Positions 22,990 through 31,900 of a stretch of DNA of 64,000 nt are shown piece by piece (positions within the stretch are counted from its first letter, which is position 1; each line of letters opens with the position of its first letter). Position numbers and translations under genes: made by a program. The stretch comes from Oscillatoria sp. FACHB-1406 (GTDB lineage Bacteria; Cyanobacteriota; Cyanobacteriia; Cyanobacteriales; Spirulinaceae): positions 124,001 to 188,000 of the forward strand of contig NZ_JACJSM010000002.1 of the NCBI RefSeq assembly GCF_014698145.1, read 5' to 3'. The notes under the pieces were generated by a model that had not been told where the DNA came from, did no database searches, and saw only the letters and a list, made by a program, of their open reading frames with translations.

Positions 22990-23289
22990 TTATCCTAACA
23001 GTTGATAGCGCTCGATATTCGGCCCCGACGCGACTAAACCTTGGACTTGATGCAACGCTGTTTGGATGTGGGCGCTTGCTAAATGCGATGCTAGTGCTGC
23101 TTCTGATTCCCACTCTTCCACAAAGGTGAAATCCGTCGGATTGTCGAGATTTTGTAGCAAATCGTATTGTACGCATCCCGCTTCTTGATGCGTTGGCTCG
23201 AGAAGTCCAAGCAGCAGGGTTTTGAGTTCTTCAATCTTATCGGGATAGGCGCAGAGGCGCGCAACGACGCGAAGGTTTGTATTGGACAT
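22990..23289 (-). CDS. Antibiotic biosynthesis monooxygenase (ABM) domain protein
   Basis: The 99-residue protein from ATG 23289 has the ABM dimeric ferredoxin-like pattern: LRVVARLCAYPDKIEELKTLL, GCVQYDLLQNLDNPTDFTFVEEW and SAHIQTALHQV. Many members are quinol monooxygenases or stress proteins. The longer frame to 23346 overlaps the divergent HAD gene and is not preferred. Confidence 0.85.
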   Translation of the reverse strand: MSNTNLRVVARLCAYPDKIEELKTLLLGLLEPTHQEAGCVQYDLLQNLDNPTDFTFVEEWESEAALASHLASAHIQTALHQVQGLVASGPNIERYQLLG

Positions 23290-23345
23290 AAGGAGCGGTA
23301 ATGAGGTATGAGTAGTGAGCGATATAAGGAACTGCGATCGAGACA

Positions 23346-24110
23346 ATGGAGCAACTACAAGCGCTAATTTTTGATGTGGATGGTACGCTGGCGGATACGG
23401 AACGAGACGGACACCGCCTAGCCTTTAATCGTGCTTTTAGGGAAGCAGACTTGGATTGGGATTGGCCGATTTCATTATACGGGGAGTTGTTAGAGGTTGC
23501 GGGAGGAAAAGAACGGATTCGCGCCTATTTGAAGCAATACCGCCCCGATTTTCAGATTGGGGAAAATCTCGATGATTTTATCGCTAAATTGCACGCGCGG
23601 AAAACGAAATTTTATCAAGAATTGTTGGCCGCCGGGGAAATTCCATTGCGTCCGGGGGTGAAGCGGTTAATCTTAGAGGCAAAGTCGCAAGGGGTGCGTT
23701 TAGCGATCGCGACAACCAGTGCTTACCCCAATGCAGTAGGATTGTTAGAAAAACACCTCGATCCTAACTGGTTTGAAGTTATTGCAGCGGGCGATATCGT
23801 CGCCTCGAAAAAACCCGCTCCTGATATTTATTACTACGTCCTCGAAAAGATGGGATTAGACGCGAAAGATTGCTTGGTTTTTGAAGATTCCTACCAAGGA
23901 TTTGCGGCAGCAAAAACAGCGGGTTTAAAGTCGATTGTTACCGTCAATCATTACACGCAACACCAAGAGTTTGCAGAAGCGTTATTAGTGGTGGATAATT
24001 TAGGAGAACCCGATCGGCCCTGTACTGCGATCGCGGGGGTGCTTGAAACGTTCGATAAAAGCTATCTAGACTGGCAATCTCTCGTGCATTTGCATCAGCA
24101 CGGCGTTTGA
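23346..24110 (+). CDS. HAD phosphatase, CbbY-like
   Basis: The 254-residue HAD-IA hydrolase has nucleophile Asp in FDVDGTLADTE (residues 9-19), the second motif TTSAY, the conserved lysine in ASKKPAPDIY and the acidic motif FEDSYQGFAAAKTAGL. It matches the CbbY group found next to Calvin-cycle genes, which dephosphorylates xylulose-1,5-bisphosphate. Substrate assignment is by family only. Confidence 0.88.
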   Translation: MEQLQALIFDVDGTLADTERDGHRLAFNRAFREADLDWDWPISLYGELLEVAGGKERIRAYLKQYRPDFQIGENLDDFIAKLHARKTKFYQELLAAGEIPLRPGVKRLILEAKSQGVRLAIATTSAYPNAVGLLEKHLDPNWFEVIAAGDIVASKKPAPDIYYYVLEKMGLDAKDCLVFEDSYQGFAAAKTAGLKSIVTVNHYTQHQEFAEALLVVDNLGEPDRPCTAIAGVLETFDKSYLDWQSLVHLHQHGV

Positions 24111-24129
24111 TACGATTAATATATGATTA

Positions 24130-24250
24130 ATACCAATTTAAGATTACGTTGCCTAGAATCAACTCTCCTAAATTCTCAGGATAGCGGTGCGTTACGCTTC
24201 GCTAACACACCCTACTTTTCATTCTATGCAGCTTCACATCAATCTGGTAT
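24130..24250 (-). repeat. 121-bp dispersed repeat, copy C (complete, inverted)
   Basis: It reads as the reverse complement of copy A over the whole 121 bases, from ATACCAATTTAAGATTACG to CAATCTGGTAT. It lies in the short spacer before the kinase gene, whose promoter it may affect. Confidence 0.85.
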
Positions 24251-24302
24251 AAGAACGCTCGTTTCTTGCCTCGCCCCTGCTGTTGAATAGAATTCACTAG
24301 AT

Positions 24303-26162
24303 ATGAGTATGAGTTATTGTCTGAATACTCAATGTTTGCAACCGAACAATTCTCCTCGCAATCGTTTCTGTAACCATTGCGGCAGTAAACTTTTATTGGG
24401 CGAGCGTTATCGGGCAATTCGCAGACTCGGACAAGGTGGTTTTGGTCGCACTTTCCTAGCAGAAGACGAACAAAAACCCTCAAAACCGCGCTGTGTTATT
24501 AAACAGCTTTACTCCGAGCAGTCGGGAAATGTCTTAAAAGTGAGTGAGTTATTCGCTGCTGAAGCAATTCGTCTCGAACAGTTAAGCCAGCACCTACAAA
24601 TCCCCAATCTTTATGCTTATTTAGAACAAGATGGTTATCAGTATATTATTCAGGAGTTTATTGACGGAATTAATTTAAAAGCTGAATTAGAGCGAGATGG
24701 TAACTTTTCCGAACTAGCAGTCCGAGAACTCCTATTAGAATTACTGCCAATCTTGCAATTTATTCATAAAAATGATGTGATTCATCGCGATATCAAGCCG
24801 GAGAATATTATTCGTCGGACTTGGGATAATCGCCTTTTTTTGGTAGACTTCGGTGCGGCCAAGAAAATTTCCAGTACGGCTTTAGGGAAAACGGGAACGG
24901 TTATCGGCACAGCCGAATATATTGCGCCCGAACAACTTAAAGGTAAAGCCGTCTTTGCGAGCGATATTTACAGTTTGGGGGTGACTTGCCTGCATTTGTG
25001 GGTGGGAATTTCTCCTTTCGATCTCTACGACATTCAAGAGGAAGAATGGATTTGGCGGCAGTACCTAACCGAGCCACTTAAAAGCCAACAGTTAGGGAAA
25101 ATCCTCGATAAAATGGCGTGCAATTCTTTAAAGGAGCGTTATCGCTCGGTAGAGGAAATCCTTGAAGATTTAGCAGCCGAAAGTTCAGCCCCTAGCTTCT
25201 CTTCTTCGTCTCCTCCAATCCCGATCGCGCCTTCTTCCCGTCGTCCTAATTTTGCAGCGATTAATACCCTTTCCGGTTCAAAAGGTTCGATCTTTTCCGT
25301 CGCACTTAGCCCCGATGAAGAGAAAGTTGCGAGTGCGAGCGCGAATATTTTTAGTTGGTTTTCGGGGAAAGATAATACCGTTCGAGTTTGGGATTTAGCA
25401 AGCGGACAGATTGAGAAAACATTGGAAGGACATTCGGGTCATGTTTTAGGGGTTGATTATAGCCGGGATGGGGTATTAATTGCAAGTTGCAGCAACGATA
25501 AGACGATTCAAATTTTTGATGCAAAAACCGGCTCAAAACTTCACACACTTCTCGGTCATAAAGCTCAAATTAGTTCGATCGCGTTTAGTCCGGATAGCTC
25601 GAGTTTAGCGAGTTGTAGCGATGATAACACGGTGAAACTATGGAATCCGCGATCGGGTCAATTAATCGGCACTCGGGAAGGGAATAGCGATTGGTTTTAT
25701 TCCGTCATTTTTTCTCCGGATGGGCGCTATCTGTCTAGCGCGGGTTGGCGCTGCAATATTCGAGTTTGGAATCTTGTGGAAGGCGGTTTAGCCCGAAATA
25801 TTGAGGACGCTCATTCCTCTCAAATTCGCTGTCTGAGCTTTAGTCCGGATGGAAAAATTTTAGCGAGTGGCAGTGCCGATCGCGCGATAAAATTATGGGA
25901 GGTTGAAACGGGAAACTCGCTCCAAACGTTAATCGGTCATAACAACACGGTTCTCGCGATCGCGTTTAGTCCGGATGGTCAACTTTTAGCCAGCGGCGGC
26001 CAGGATAATGTTATCAAACTTTGGGCGGTTCAAACGGGCGAATTGTTACAAACCTTAGAAGGACATACCAGTTGGGTTCGTTCTGTTAAATTCAAAGCAG
26101 ATGGAAAGACGATAATTAGTGGCGCGGATGATGCTAAAATTAAAATTTGGCAATCGAGTTAA
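24303..26162 (+). CDS. Ser/Thr protein kinase with zinc-ribbon and seven WD40 repeats
   Basis: The 619-residue protein starts with a four-cysteine motif (C6, C11, C23, C26; FCNHCGSK). The kinase domain follows: glycine loop GQGGFGRTF, Lys67, catalytic HRD at 161-163 in VIHRDIKPENI, and Asp182 in VDFGAAK. A Pro/Ser linker leads to seven WD40 units (VRVWDLASG to IKIWQSS), enough for one propeller. The layout is common in cyanobacteria. Its substrate and signal are unknown. ThiL converges on it. Confidence 0.93.
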   Translation: MSMSYCLNTQCLQPNNSPRNRFCNHCGSKLLLGERYRAIRRLGQGGFGRTFLAEDEQKPSKPRCVIKQLYSEQSGNVLKVSELFAAEAIRLEQLSQHLQIPNLYAYLEQDGYQYIIQEFIDGINLKAELERDGNFSELAVRELLLELLPILQFIHKNDVIHRDIKPENIIRRTWDNRLFLVDFGAAKKISSTALGKTGTVIGTAEYIAPEQLKGKAVFASDIYSLGVTCLHLWVGISPFDLYDIQEEEWIWRQYLTEPLKSQQLGKILDKMACNSLKERYRSVEEILEDLAAESSAPSFSSSSPPIPIAPSSRRPNFAAINTLSGSKGSIFSVALSPDEEKVASASANIFSWFSGKDNTVRVWDLASGQIEKTLEGHSGHVLGVDYSRDGVLIASCSNDKTIQIFDAKTGSKLHTLLGHKAQISSIAFSPDSSSLASCSDDNTVKLWNPRSGQLIGTREGNSDWFYSVIFSPDGRYLSSAGWRCNIRVWNLVEGGLARNIEDAHSSQIRCLSFSPDGKILASGSADRAIKLWEVETGNSLQTLIGHNNTVLAIAFSPDGQLLASGGQDNVIKLWAVQTGELLQTLEGHTSWVRSVKFKADGKTIISGADDAKIKIWQSS

Positions 26163-26188
26163 TAGATGATTTATAGCAGTTTTAGAGC

Positions 26189-26216
26189 GTAGAGACGTTG
26201 TATACAACGTCTCTAC
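26189..26216. repeat. 28-bp perfect palindrome after the kinase gene
   Basis: The half-site GTAGAGACGTTG is followed by TATA and its exact complement. A near copy is at 45501-45523. Placed between convergent genes it could act as a bidirectional terminator. Confidence 0.65.
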
Positions 26217-26290
26217 GGGAAAGGCAATTATCAATTAATTTAAAGTGATAAGTGAAAGGTTGAAGGATTTTTCTAGCTGTTAGAAACGGT

Positions 26291-27283
26291 TCAAAAATGC
26301 TGAAAACCGCGCTCTAAACTTAAAACCTGTCGGGGAATGTTCCCTTGCGAATCGATCGCGATAACCTCTCGATGTGCGACAATCTTACCGATTACCGTCG
26401 CCGGACTTCCTAAACCTTCTACCAATTGCGCTGCCCTCGCCTCGGGCAAACAGAGAATTAACTCAAAGTCTTCGCCACCGTATAGCGCCCATTCTAACGC
26501 CCGCTCTCGCCCCATCCACCCTTCCAATCCCGGCGGTAGGGGAATCGCGCTTAAATCCAACTCTGCCCCCACCCCCGAAGCGCGGCAAATTTGCACCACC
26601 GCATCCGCTAACCCGTCGCTGCTATCCATTCCCGCACTTCTACCGCCAACGAGTTCGGTTAAAATCGGTACGACATCCAATCGCGGTTTTGGGCGTTGGT
26701 GAGCGAGAATGAAAAGATCGCGATCGCGCGCCGATAAATTTTGCCCCAACTCTGGATGCAACAATAACTCTAACCCCGCCCGCGAAGCCCCATGATAGCC
26801 CGTCGCGACAATCGCATCTCCCACGCGCGCGCCCGAACGCCGTATCGCTTGCTGCGGTGACACTTGCCCGAAAGCCGTAATAGAAACAGTAATAACAGGA
26901 GAACGACAGAGATCTCCGCCAACAATTGCCGTATTAAAAGACTTTAAGCAAGCTTGCAGTCCTTTGTACAAACTCTCTACCCAATTTACGGCAATATCGC
27001 CCCGCAACCCCAAACCGACAGTAATCCCTAACGGCGAAGCGCCCATCGCTGCTAAATCGGATAAATTCGCCGCCGTCGCCCGCCAACCGACATCTTCCGG
27101 AGTTGTCGTCGCATCGCTAAAATGAACGTTTTCCACCAAAACATCGGTAGTAACGACGAGGGATTTTCCCGGAGTTAGGGCGATAATAGCAGCATCATCG
27201 CCGATAACCTCCGTCGGACAAAAGCGCTGCACGCGCTGCAACAGTCCTTGTTCTCCAATCTCGCCTACCGTTATTACACTCAT
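26291..27283 (-). CDS. thiL: Thiamine-monophosphate kinase
   Basis: The 330-residue protein of the PurM/ThiL fold contains GDDAAII, TTDVLVENVHF, DLAAMGASPLG, VGGDLCRSP, DSSDGLADAV and LYGGEDFELI, all ThiL landmarks for ATP and metal binding. It makes thiamine diphosphate from thiamine monophosphate. The ATG at 27283 is preceded by a minisatellite of the octamer CGTAATTC. Confidence 0.95.
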   Translation of the reverse strand: MSVITVGEIGEQGLLQRVQRFCPTEVIGDDAAIIALTPGKSLVVTTDVLVENVHFSDATTTPEDVGWRATAANLSDLAAMGASPLGITVGLGLRGDIAVNWVESLYKGLQACLKSFNTAIVGGDLCRSPVITVSITAFGQVSPQQAIRRSGARVGDAIVATGYHGASRAGLELLLHPELGQNLSARDRDLFILAHQRPKPRLDVVPILTELVGGRSAGMDSSDGLADAVVQICRASGVGAELDLSAIPLPPGLEGWMGRERALEWALYGGEDFELILCLPEARAAQLVEGLGSPATVIGKIVAHREVIAIDSQGNIPRQVLSLERGFQHF

Positions 27284-27285
27284 TC

Positions 27286-27324
27286 CGTAATTCGTAATTC
27301 GTAATTCGTAATTCGTAATTCACC
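27286..27324. repeat. Octamer minisatellite (CGTAATTC)
   Basis: About five tandem CGTAATTC units lie between thiL and the next leftward gene. Slippage-prone spacers of this kind are common in cyanobacteria. Confidence 0.7.
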
Positions 27325-27347
27325 CTTCAGCATTCATAATTTATAAT

Positions 27348-27725
27348 TCATTCCTGAAAGTCGTAAAGAATTTCGTCCGGTTCGTCGTCAATATCATCCT
27401 CTGAACAAAGAAAGGCAAAGGTTGCTGAGGATCGAGGTAGGGGAGGCGGAGCGGGATTGCTCGCTGTTGTGGGATATTGAGGTGGTAATGGAGGTAATAA
27501 TGCGATCGAGGCGGTTAAGCGATCGACTTTTGCCTCGAGTTGCTGTAACTGTTCTTGGGTTGCATAGCCAGGACTGTTGCCCTGGGCGGCAAAAAATTGT
27601 TCTAAAATGCTGAGTATTGCCGAAGCTGGGGAATCGATCGCGTGTTGCTGTTGGTAGGCTTGGAGCGAGCGAGCGAGCGGTTGTGGCAGTTCTAGAGAAA
27701 TAAAGGAGGAGCTAGTAGGATCCAT
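27348..27725 (-). CDS. Unrecognised 125-residue protein
   Basis: It has an N-terminal helical part (LELPQPLARSLQAYQQQHAIDSPASAILSILEQFF) resembling a ribbon-helix-helix-like or CopG-like start, then a short coiled coil, a proline-rich linker and an acidic tail (DDIDDEPDEILYDF). No enzyme motif is seen. It is 64 bases upstream of thiL on the same strand. Confidence 0.65.
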   Translation of the reverse strand: MDPTSSSFISLELPQPLARSLQAYQQQHAIDSPASAILSILEQFFAAQGNSPGYATQEQLQQLEAKVDRLTASIALLPPLPPQYPTTASNPAPPPLPRSSATFAFLCSEDDIDDEPDEILYDFQE

Positions 27726-27965
27726 AGCGTACCGTTGTCAGTTTACCTATTATTGTGGCATACTCCCACCCTTATGGCTTCCAGTCCTTGCTTGGAGAGC
27801 TTTTAAAGCTTTGAGTGAAGTTGACGACGCGGTGTCTTTCTTCGAGCGCTTCGCGATCGCACCGAACTGCTTAAATTCTAACCCGACAAAAAAATTTTCT
27901 CGAATGTTCCCGCAAACCAAGCGGTTTTGCTAAAATAGCTTGCGTCATTCAGCCAGGAAGGGATT

Positions 27966-28469
27966 TTGAGCCAGTCGATAGATATCCCAAAAATTGATAC
28001 CCTCGCTCGAGAACTTGCAGCTATCCAGCAAACCAGTTCTAAACGAGTTGCGCTTCTCGGTTCCCGCCACGTTCCCATCACTCACCAGAATTTGATTGAA
28101 ATGATGAGTTATGCGTTGGTGTTAGGGGGAAATCAGATCATCACCTCTGGTGCAACGGGAACTAACTCCGCTGCTATCCGGGGTGCGATGCGCGCCGATC
28201 CGAATTTGTTAACCGTGATTTTGCCCCAAAGTTTAGAACGCCAACCGCTAGAGTCTCGCAAGCAACTCGAGCAGGTGGTTCACTTAGTCGAAAATCCCGA
28301 TAACAATAATCTCTCTTTGGGCGAAGCCAGTGCATTGTGCAATCGCGAAATTGTTTCCCGCTGCCAGCAACTCATTTGCTTTGCCTTCCACGATAGCGCC
28401 ACATTATTGCAAACTTGTCAAGAGGCAGAGGCAGAAGTCAAAGTCGTGACGCTGTTCTACTTTGATTAA
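27966..28469 (+). CDS. DprA/LOG-like Rossmann protein
   Basis: The 167-residue protein has RVALLGSRHVPITHQNLIEMM and IITSGATGTNSAAIRGAM, the SMF/DprA-like nucleotide-binding pattern, without a full DprA C-terminus. Orthologues in cyanobacteria are usually labelled DNA recombination-mediator protein A. The start is TTG 27966; no closer ATG is available. Confidence 0.75.
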   Translation: MSQSIDIPKIDTLARELAAIQQTSSKRVALLGSRHVPITHQNLIEMMSYALVLGGNQIITSGATGTNSAAIRGAMRADPNLLTVILPQSLERQPLESRKQLEQVVHLVENPDNNNLSLGEASALCNREIVSRCQQLICFAFHDSATLLQTCQEAEAEVKVVTLFYFD

Positions 28470-28638
28470 ATCTGCCGCGCCCGTCAAACAAATCGCAAAG
28501 CATCCTCGCTCTTCCCCCTATATTAATGAGGGGGATAAGAGAGGGAGCATCAGGGTGACTTCACTTGTTTAAAACCCGTTATAACTGATAGCTATTCACA
28601 ATTCTCTGTTTGTCGATCGCCAATAATCAATCACTCTT

Positions 28639-29130
28639 ATGGCTTCTACTTATTCTTTTGACATTGTTAGCGATTTTGACCGCCAGGAAATGGTCAATAC
28701 AGTCGATCAAACGGCGCGCGAAATTCAGAGCCGCTACGATCTTAAAGACACGAAAAGCACTGTTGAGCTTGGGGAGGATAAGATATCGATCAATACCGAT
28801 AGCGAATTTACCCTCGATGCTATTCACGGCATTCTTAGAGCGAAGGCAGCGAAACGAAATCTTTCCCTGAAAATTTTTGAGTATGGAAAGGTGGAGTCGG
28901 CGAGCGGCAGCCGCGTTCGTCAAGAGGTCGTTCTTAAGCGCGGAATCAGTCAAGAATTAGCCAAGAAAATTAGTAAGTTAATTCGCGATGAATTGAAAAA
29001 GGTTCAGGCTTCGATTCAAGGGGATGCGGTGCGCGTTTCGAGCAAGTCGAAAGATGATTTGCAAGAAGTGATTCAATTACTGAAGCAACAGGATTACCCG
29101 GCTGCACTTCAGTTTACGAATTATCGTTAA
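28639..29130 (+). CDS. yajQ: YajQ family nucleotide-binding protein
   Basis: The 163-residue protein begins [24 protein letters not shown] and contains [13 protein letters not shown] and [16 protein letters not shown], the YajQ/DUF520 signatures. Homologues bind cyclic di-GMP or nucleic acid. Its exact role in cyanobacteria is unknown. Confidence 0.94.
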   Translation: MASTYSFDIVSDFDRQEMVNTVDQTAREIQSRYDLKDTKSTVELGEDKISINTDSEFTLDAIHGILRAKAAKRNLSLKIFEYGKVESASGSRVRQEVVLKRGISQELAKKISKLIRDELKKVQASIQGDAVRVSSKSKDDLQEVIQLLKQQDYPAALQFTNYR

Positions 29131-29156
29131 TTTGTACTCGAGCGAGTTTTGAAGAA

Positions 29157-30005
29157 TTATTGAAAATAGGCTTGCCAAGCGCGCCATAGGGAGTAAACGC
29201 TCAACAAAGCTAGGAGAGCGCAAAAACTGAAGTTAACGACGCGATCGCGCAATTTCGGCAGAAAGCGCGTACTAATTTGCGCCCCTAGCAATCCGCCAAT
29301 TCCTAATACCAATCCGGGGAACCATAGCACGTTCCCCCGCCAAGCATGGCCGATTACCGCAGAAATTGAAGTCATTACGATTACGCCTAAGCTGGTTTGA
29401 ATTGCAACTTTAATTTTTTCGCCGAGGAGAAGCATTTGTAAGGGAACCATAATGACACCGCCGCCGATTCCGAACAATCCTGCCAGCAATCCCGCCGTGC
29501 CGCCAGTTCCCAATCGAGCTAGGGTTGGATTAAAAGTCGGGGTAACGGGCGTATCGCGATCGCGAATCAACTTTTTACGAAATTGGACGAGAAAGATATT
29601 GAGAATTAAAAAAATGCTAAAAGCACTCAAAAGCAGATATCCCGGCAAAATACTGCCCAAATACGCGCCGATTTGAGCGGTGACAAGAGACGGCAAACCG
29701 AGGAGAAGAACGCGCTGGCGATCGAGGTATCCCATGCGCCAATTTTGTAGGGTTCCGGAAACAGAAGTAAGGACAATCGCAAGATTGCTGGTGGCTGTTG
29801 CTTGCACGGGTTGAGCGTTCAAAGCGACGAGAATCGGAACTAACACCGTTCCGCCCCCAATTCCAAGAATTCCAGCGAGCAAACCCGAAATAAATCCTCC
29901 TATAGCCAACAGCCAAATATTATTAATGGATAATTGATAATGGATAATTGATAATGGATAATTGATAATGGATAATTGATAATGAGTTAAGCTTAGACTC
30001 AGCAT
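29157..30005 (-). CDS. TauE/SafE family sulfite or anion exporter-like membrane protein
   Basis: Eight or so helices and the repeated motif GILGIGGGTVLVPIL / GLFGIGGGVIMVPLQ identify TauE/SafE. The first 30 residues (MLSLSLTHYQLSIINYPLSIIHYQ) are encoded by a GATAATTGATAATG minisatellite, so the true start may be later. A TTG in LLAIGGF is one candidate. It is divergent from the 86-residue gene. Confidence 0.88.
   Translation of the reverse strand: MLSLSLTHYQLSIINYPLSIIHYQLSINNIWLLAIGGFISGLLAGILGIGGGTVLVPILVALNAQPVQATATSNLAIVLTSVSGTLQNWRMGYLDRQRVLLLGLPSLVTAQIGAYLGSILPGYLLLSAFSIFLILNIFLVQFRKKLIRDRDTPVTPTFNPTLARLGTGGTAGLLAGLFGIGGGVIMVPLQMLLLGEKIKVAIQTSLGVIVMTSISAVIGHAWRGNVLWFPGLVLGIGGLLGAQISTRFLPKLRDRVVNFSFCALLALLSVYSLWRAWQAYFQ
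29925..29984. repeat. Minisatellite at the TauE gene start
   Basis: Four imperfect units of GGATAATTGATAAT lie in tandem and are read as the N-terminus of the TauE-like ORF. Confidence 0.75.
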
Positions 30006-30064
30006 TTTTGCCTCAAGAGGGTTATTATCGAACTAATCTTTCAACCACTTTATCCTCATCGCTC

Positions 30065-30325
30065 ATGGCTCGCATCAATCCGTATACGCTCCAAATGCAA
30101 GTTAGCCGAATGTTTGAACAAGGGCAAGCTTTTTTCTGCACGATGAAAGTGCAAGATTGGTTGCGAGAGCGCAATGAAGATCCAAATGCTTATGATATTC
30201 TTTTTCACGAACATCCCGCGCCGCCGGGATCGGGGTTAGTTAAGGTCGTAGAAATTGAGTTGAAGCGCAAGGACGGGCAGCCGGTGGATTCGTGGTTGCA
30301 GGAAGAAGTCAACCGCCACGCTTAA
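30065..30325 (+). CDS. Small conserved-looking protein, 86 residues
   Basis: From ATG 30065 it reads MARINPYTLQMQVSRMFEQ, with DWLRERNEDPNAYDILFHEH and an acidic/basic tail. It has no membrane segment or enzyme motif I recognise. The frame opens earlier at 30008, but that part is spacer. Confidence 0.75.
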   Translation: MARINPYTLQMQVSRMFEQGQAFFCTMKVQDWLRERNEDPNAYDILFHEHPAPPGSGLVKVVEIELKRKDGQPVDSWLQEEVNRHA

Positions 30326-30518
30326 GCAAAGAGAGAATCGCGAATAATGAATAAGGAATAATGAATAATGAATGGGGAATAATGAATAATAAACCCTTAA
30401 ACGACTGTTAGAATTTCTCTCTCACCCAGTCACCCAGTCCCCTCGTCACCCCGTCCCCCAGTCCCCCCGTCACCCCCTCACCCCCTCCCCCCCTCGCTAA
30501 CGACTGGAGGTTGAAAAA
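30326..30518. repeat. Low-complexity spacer
   Basis: Two simple repeats: AATAATGAATAATGAAT units at 30341-30400 and CCCAGTC/CCCCGTCACC units at 30424-30495. No gene. Confidence 0.75.
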
Positions 30519-31727
30519 TTAACGATCGCGGCTGCGAAGTTGTTCGGTACGCACCGAAAGTTCTAGGTTGCGATCGCCGCGTTGTAACTTAAAGCGCAAC
30601 GTACTGCCCAAACCGCTTTTTTCCACGATATTCTGTAACTGGTCTGCCATCGTTACCCGCTGTCCTTCAACTTGGGTAATGACATCGCCGCGCTGAATTC
30701 CGGCGCGTTCTGCGGGGGTATCCGGCAACACCTGCACCACGAGTACGCCGTCAATTTCGGGTAGGCGCACCGTAGAGTTAGGATCGCGGTTGCTTTGTTT
30801 GGCGAGTTCGGCGGTGAGGTTCGTCATTTGAATCCCGACGAAGGGGTGCGGAACTTCTTTGCCTGCGGCTAAAGCATCCTTGAGTTCTTTAGCTTTGTTA
30901 ATGGGGATAGCAAAACCAATACCGCTAGCGTTGGGGCGGATGGCGGTATTAATTCCGATGACTTCGCCGCGATCGTTGAGTAATGGGCCGCCGGAGTTAC
31001 CGGGGTTAATCGCTGCGTCGGTTTGCAGGAAGTTAACGCGCTTGTCGGGGATGCCAACCGCTGAAGAGGAGCGATCGAGGGTACTAATAATCCCCAAAGT
31101 CACGGTATTATCCAATCCTCCGGGGGTTCCAACCGCGATCGCCCAATCGCCGACATACACCTCGGAAGAATCGCCCAACGGCGCGACGGGCAAAGCACCG
31201 CCTCGGTTATCGATTTTCACCACAGCGAGATCGGTTACTTCATCGCTTCCGCGTACCTGTCCGGAGACGGTGCTACCATCTTGAAGCTTGACGGTGACTT
31301 TATCCGCGCCAGCAACAACGTGGGCGTTAGTGAGGATAAATCCCTCGCGATCGATAATAAAACCGGAACCTTGCCCCTGAATTTGTCGTTCTTGAGGCAT
31401 TTGACGGGAAAAATTATCCCCAAAAAAATCTCTAAAAAAAGGGTCTTCAAAAAAGGGGCTTATTGGAGGTGCGGCTATGGTTCGTTCGGTATCGATGCGA
31501 ACAACCGCAGGGCCAGTTCTCCGTACCGCATCCGCTACGAAGCTATGAGAGGGCGGCGGAAGTTGTGCCGTCTCTCGCGCGACGGTAGTAGCAGAATTGA
31601 GGACATTCGAGGACTGTCCGGGATCGGCTTGCGATGAGGAAACGCGCAAGCCGCCAAAAGCGATCGCTACGCCCAGAATGAGGGCGATAAGGTGAGTGCT
31701 GAATCGACGCATAACAGGAGAACGCAT
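30519..31727 (-). CDS. hhoA: HtrA/Deg family serine protease
   Basis: The 402-residue protein from ATG 31727 has a signal peptide (LIALILGVAIAFGG). The trypsin-like domain has His in TNAHVV, Asp in DLAVVKI and Ser in NPGNSGGPLL. One C-terminal PDZ domain follows (PFVGIQMTNL to LRFKLQRG). It degrades or refolds damaged proteins in the periplasm or thylakoid lumen. HhoA, HhoB and HtrA cannot be told apart here. The frame extends to 31838, but that part is IS605 sequence. The IS end lies 53 bases upstream of the start. Confidence 0.92.
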   Translation of the reverse strand: MRSPVMRRFSTHLIALILGVAIAFGGLRVSSSQADPGQSSNVLNSATTVARETAQLPPPSHSFVADAVRRTGPAVVRIDTERTIAAPPISPFFEDPFFRDFFGDNFSRQMPQERQIQGQGSGFIIDREGFILTNAHVVAGADKVTVKLQDGSTVSGQVRGSDEVTDLAVVKIDNRGGALPVAPLGDSSEVYVGDWAIAVGTPGGLDNTVTLGIISTLDRSSSAVGIPDKRVNFLQTDAAINPGNSGGPLLNDRGEVIGINTAIRPNASGIGFAIPINKAKELKDALAAGKEVPHPFVGIQMTNLTAELAKQSNRDPNSTVRLPEIDGVLVVQVLPDTPAERAGIQRGDVITQVEGQRVTMADQLQNIVEKSGLGSTLRFKLQRGDRNLELSVRTEQLRSRDR

Positions 31728-31779
31728 AACGTTTACTAAGCAGACGAGAATCGGACGAAATTTCTCCTCTTTTTCCAGG

Positions 31780-31900
31780 TTGACACTCCCCGCACTCTCT
31801 GTAACGGGGATTCCTGATTCAGCGAGACAACTTACCAACTAGACTTACATCTACTTGGCAGAGGTCGAACTCTCCCCAGGCGTTGATTTGGGTATGCCCT
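31780..31900 (-). ncRNA. Probable omega/reRNA scaffold of TnpB
   Basis: In IS605 elements the guide RNA spans the tnpB 3' end and the right-end hairpin, with the guide taken from flanking DNA. The CCCCG/CGGGG hairpin is at 31786-31810. The flanking guide would read CCTGGAAAAAGAGGAG, from the htrA upstream region. This is inferred from family knowledge; the 5' limit is approximate. Confidence 0.5.

Noticed and set aside
24202-24483. 93-codon minus frame over repeat copy C and the kinase start
   Set aside because: It runs antisense to the kinase zinc-ribbon and through a MITE-like repeat.
30424-30495. C-rich repeat considered as a CRISPR-like array
   Set aside because: Units are short, overlapping CCCAGTC/CCCCGTC runs with no spacers, so it is a simple minisatellite.
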